Shown: positions 63,709 through 64,000 of the stretch, one piece after another
How the letters are laid out: each line of letters opens with the position of its first letter
Position numbering within the stretch: position 1 is the stretch's first letter
Origin: Warburgia ugandensis
Taxonomy: Eukaryota; Streptophyta; Magnoliopsida; Canellales; Canellaceae
Length of the DNA: 64,000 nt
Assembly (NCBI GenBank): GCA_035236585.1
Contig: CP141139.1
Coordinates: 35,659,217-35,723,216, forward strand
Direction: 5' to 3'
Notes under the pieces: generated by a model
The model's database searches: none
What the model was told of the DNA's origin: nothing
Seen by the model: only the letters and a program-made list of their open reading frames with translations
Position numbers and translations under genes: made by a program

Positions 63709-64000
63709 ATTACTAGGCGTAGATTTGATAGGTGGGAGGTGAAATGGTGCTTTGCACCTGTGTCAAGAATCCAATCCTCTTGATTTCTAGTTTCTGATCC
63801 TTGATGAGATGCAATGCGAGCAGTAGGCTGTTGTTCATTGGACCCACTAAGGAGACACAACAATTTGAGGCATTTGTCTGTAGGATGACCGACCTTTGTG
63901 ACCGAACTGACTCCCCAATCTTGGTCGTGCATAATTGGGATTATAAGCACATTAGGATGGAACTTTATTGGTGCTACAACTAGCACCTTTGCAAAAATTT

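Larger units (their letters stand above)
42430..64000 (-). mobile_element. Outer Copia body (RE1-like), minus strand, host of the nest
   Basis: Pieces occur in element order from right to left. Protease-like (WILDTGAKHHFTSHLSNL) lies at 63720-63990; integrase-side sequence at about 46190-46640; hinge-like sequence at 45677-46190; reverse transcriptase at 43600-44490 (including VYVDDIIF); RNase H side at 42480-43560. Between them sit the LINE (about 44495-45676) and the second Copia (46645-63708). The element runs past the right window edge. Neither LTR was found. It is the oldest layer of the nest and is heavily broken. Confidence 0.75.

Overview
The window is nuclear DNA of a flowering plant. 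The evidence is one four-exon 1-aminocyclopropane-1-carboxylate (ACC) synthase gene with GT-AG introns, set in AT-rich sequence filled with Ty3/Gypsy (Tekay/Del chromovirus), Ty1/Copia, RTE LINE and PTTA-type DNA transposon remains. I cannot name the species. I see no bacterial, organellar or CRISPR features, and no rRNA or tRNA gene.

Left part (1-12.8 kb). The 3' part of a long LTR (to 1921) is followed by a PTTA-like transposase gene (about 2.59-10.4 kb). Two solo LTRs split that gene: 3021-6113 in an intron and 6143-10135 inside an exon, each with a 5-bp target duplication. A small internally rearranged Copia remnant follows (10.78-12.75 kb), with a 303-bp unit present three times.

Gene island (about 14.0-17.5 kb). 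The ACC synthase gene (type I, 481 residues predicted) looks intact. It has a TATA box, an 83-bp (CT)n tract that stops one base before the ATG, three introns and two poly(A) signals. It would make ACC, the ethylene precursor. It is the only host gene I can name.

Middle part (19-40.6 kb). There is a solo LTR at 19080-23567, then a Copia body (25.4-32.38 kb) holding a solo LTR with a perfect AGAAA duplication (26919-31039). Next comes an LTR (32382-36565) that itself holds a solo LTR of another lineage (32656-34605, CCTGT duplication). That LTR runs directly into the 3' part of a different LTR (to 40623).

Right part (40.6-64 kb). After 1.8 kb holding a possible orphan terminal exon, the sequence is one nest. 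A Copia body on the minus strand (about 42.4 kb to beyond the window) contains a truncated RTE LINE and a Tork-like Copia with both LTRs (46645-63708, ATTAC duplication). That second Copia contains a Tekay chromovirus (47530-56242, GATGT duplication) and a solo LTR (60613-62850).

The most unusual signal is a stem-loop about 375-590 bp from the 3' end of these long LTRs. Its sequence differs between LTR groups but its pairing is kept, suggesting selected RNA structure. All boundaries and translations were read by eye; no alignment or database search was run.
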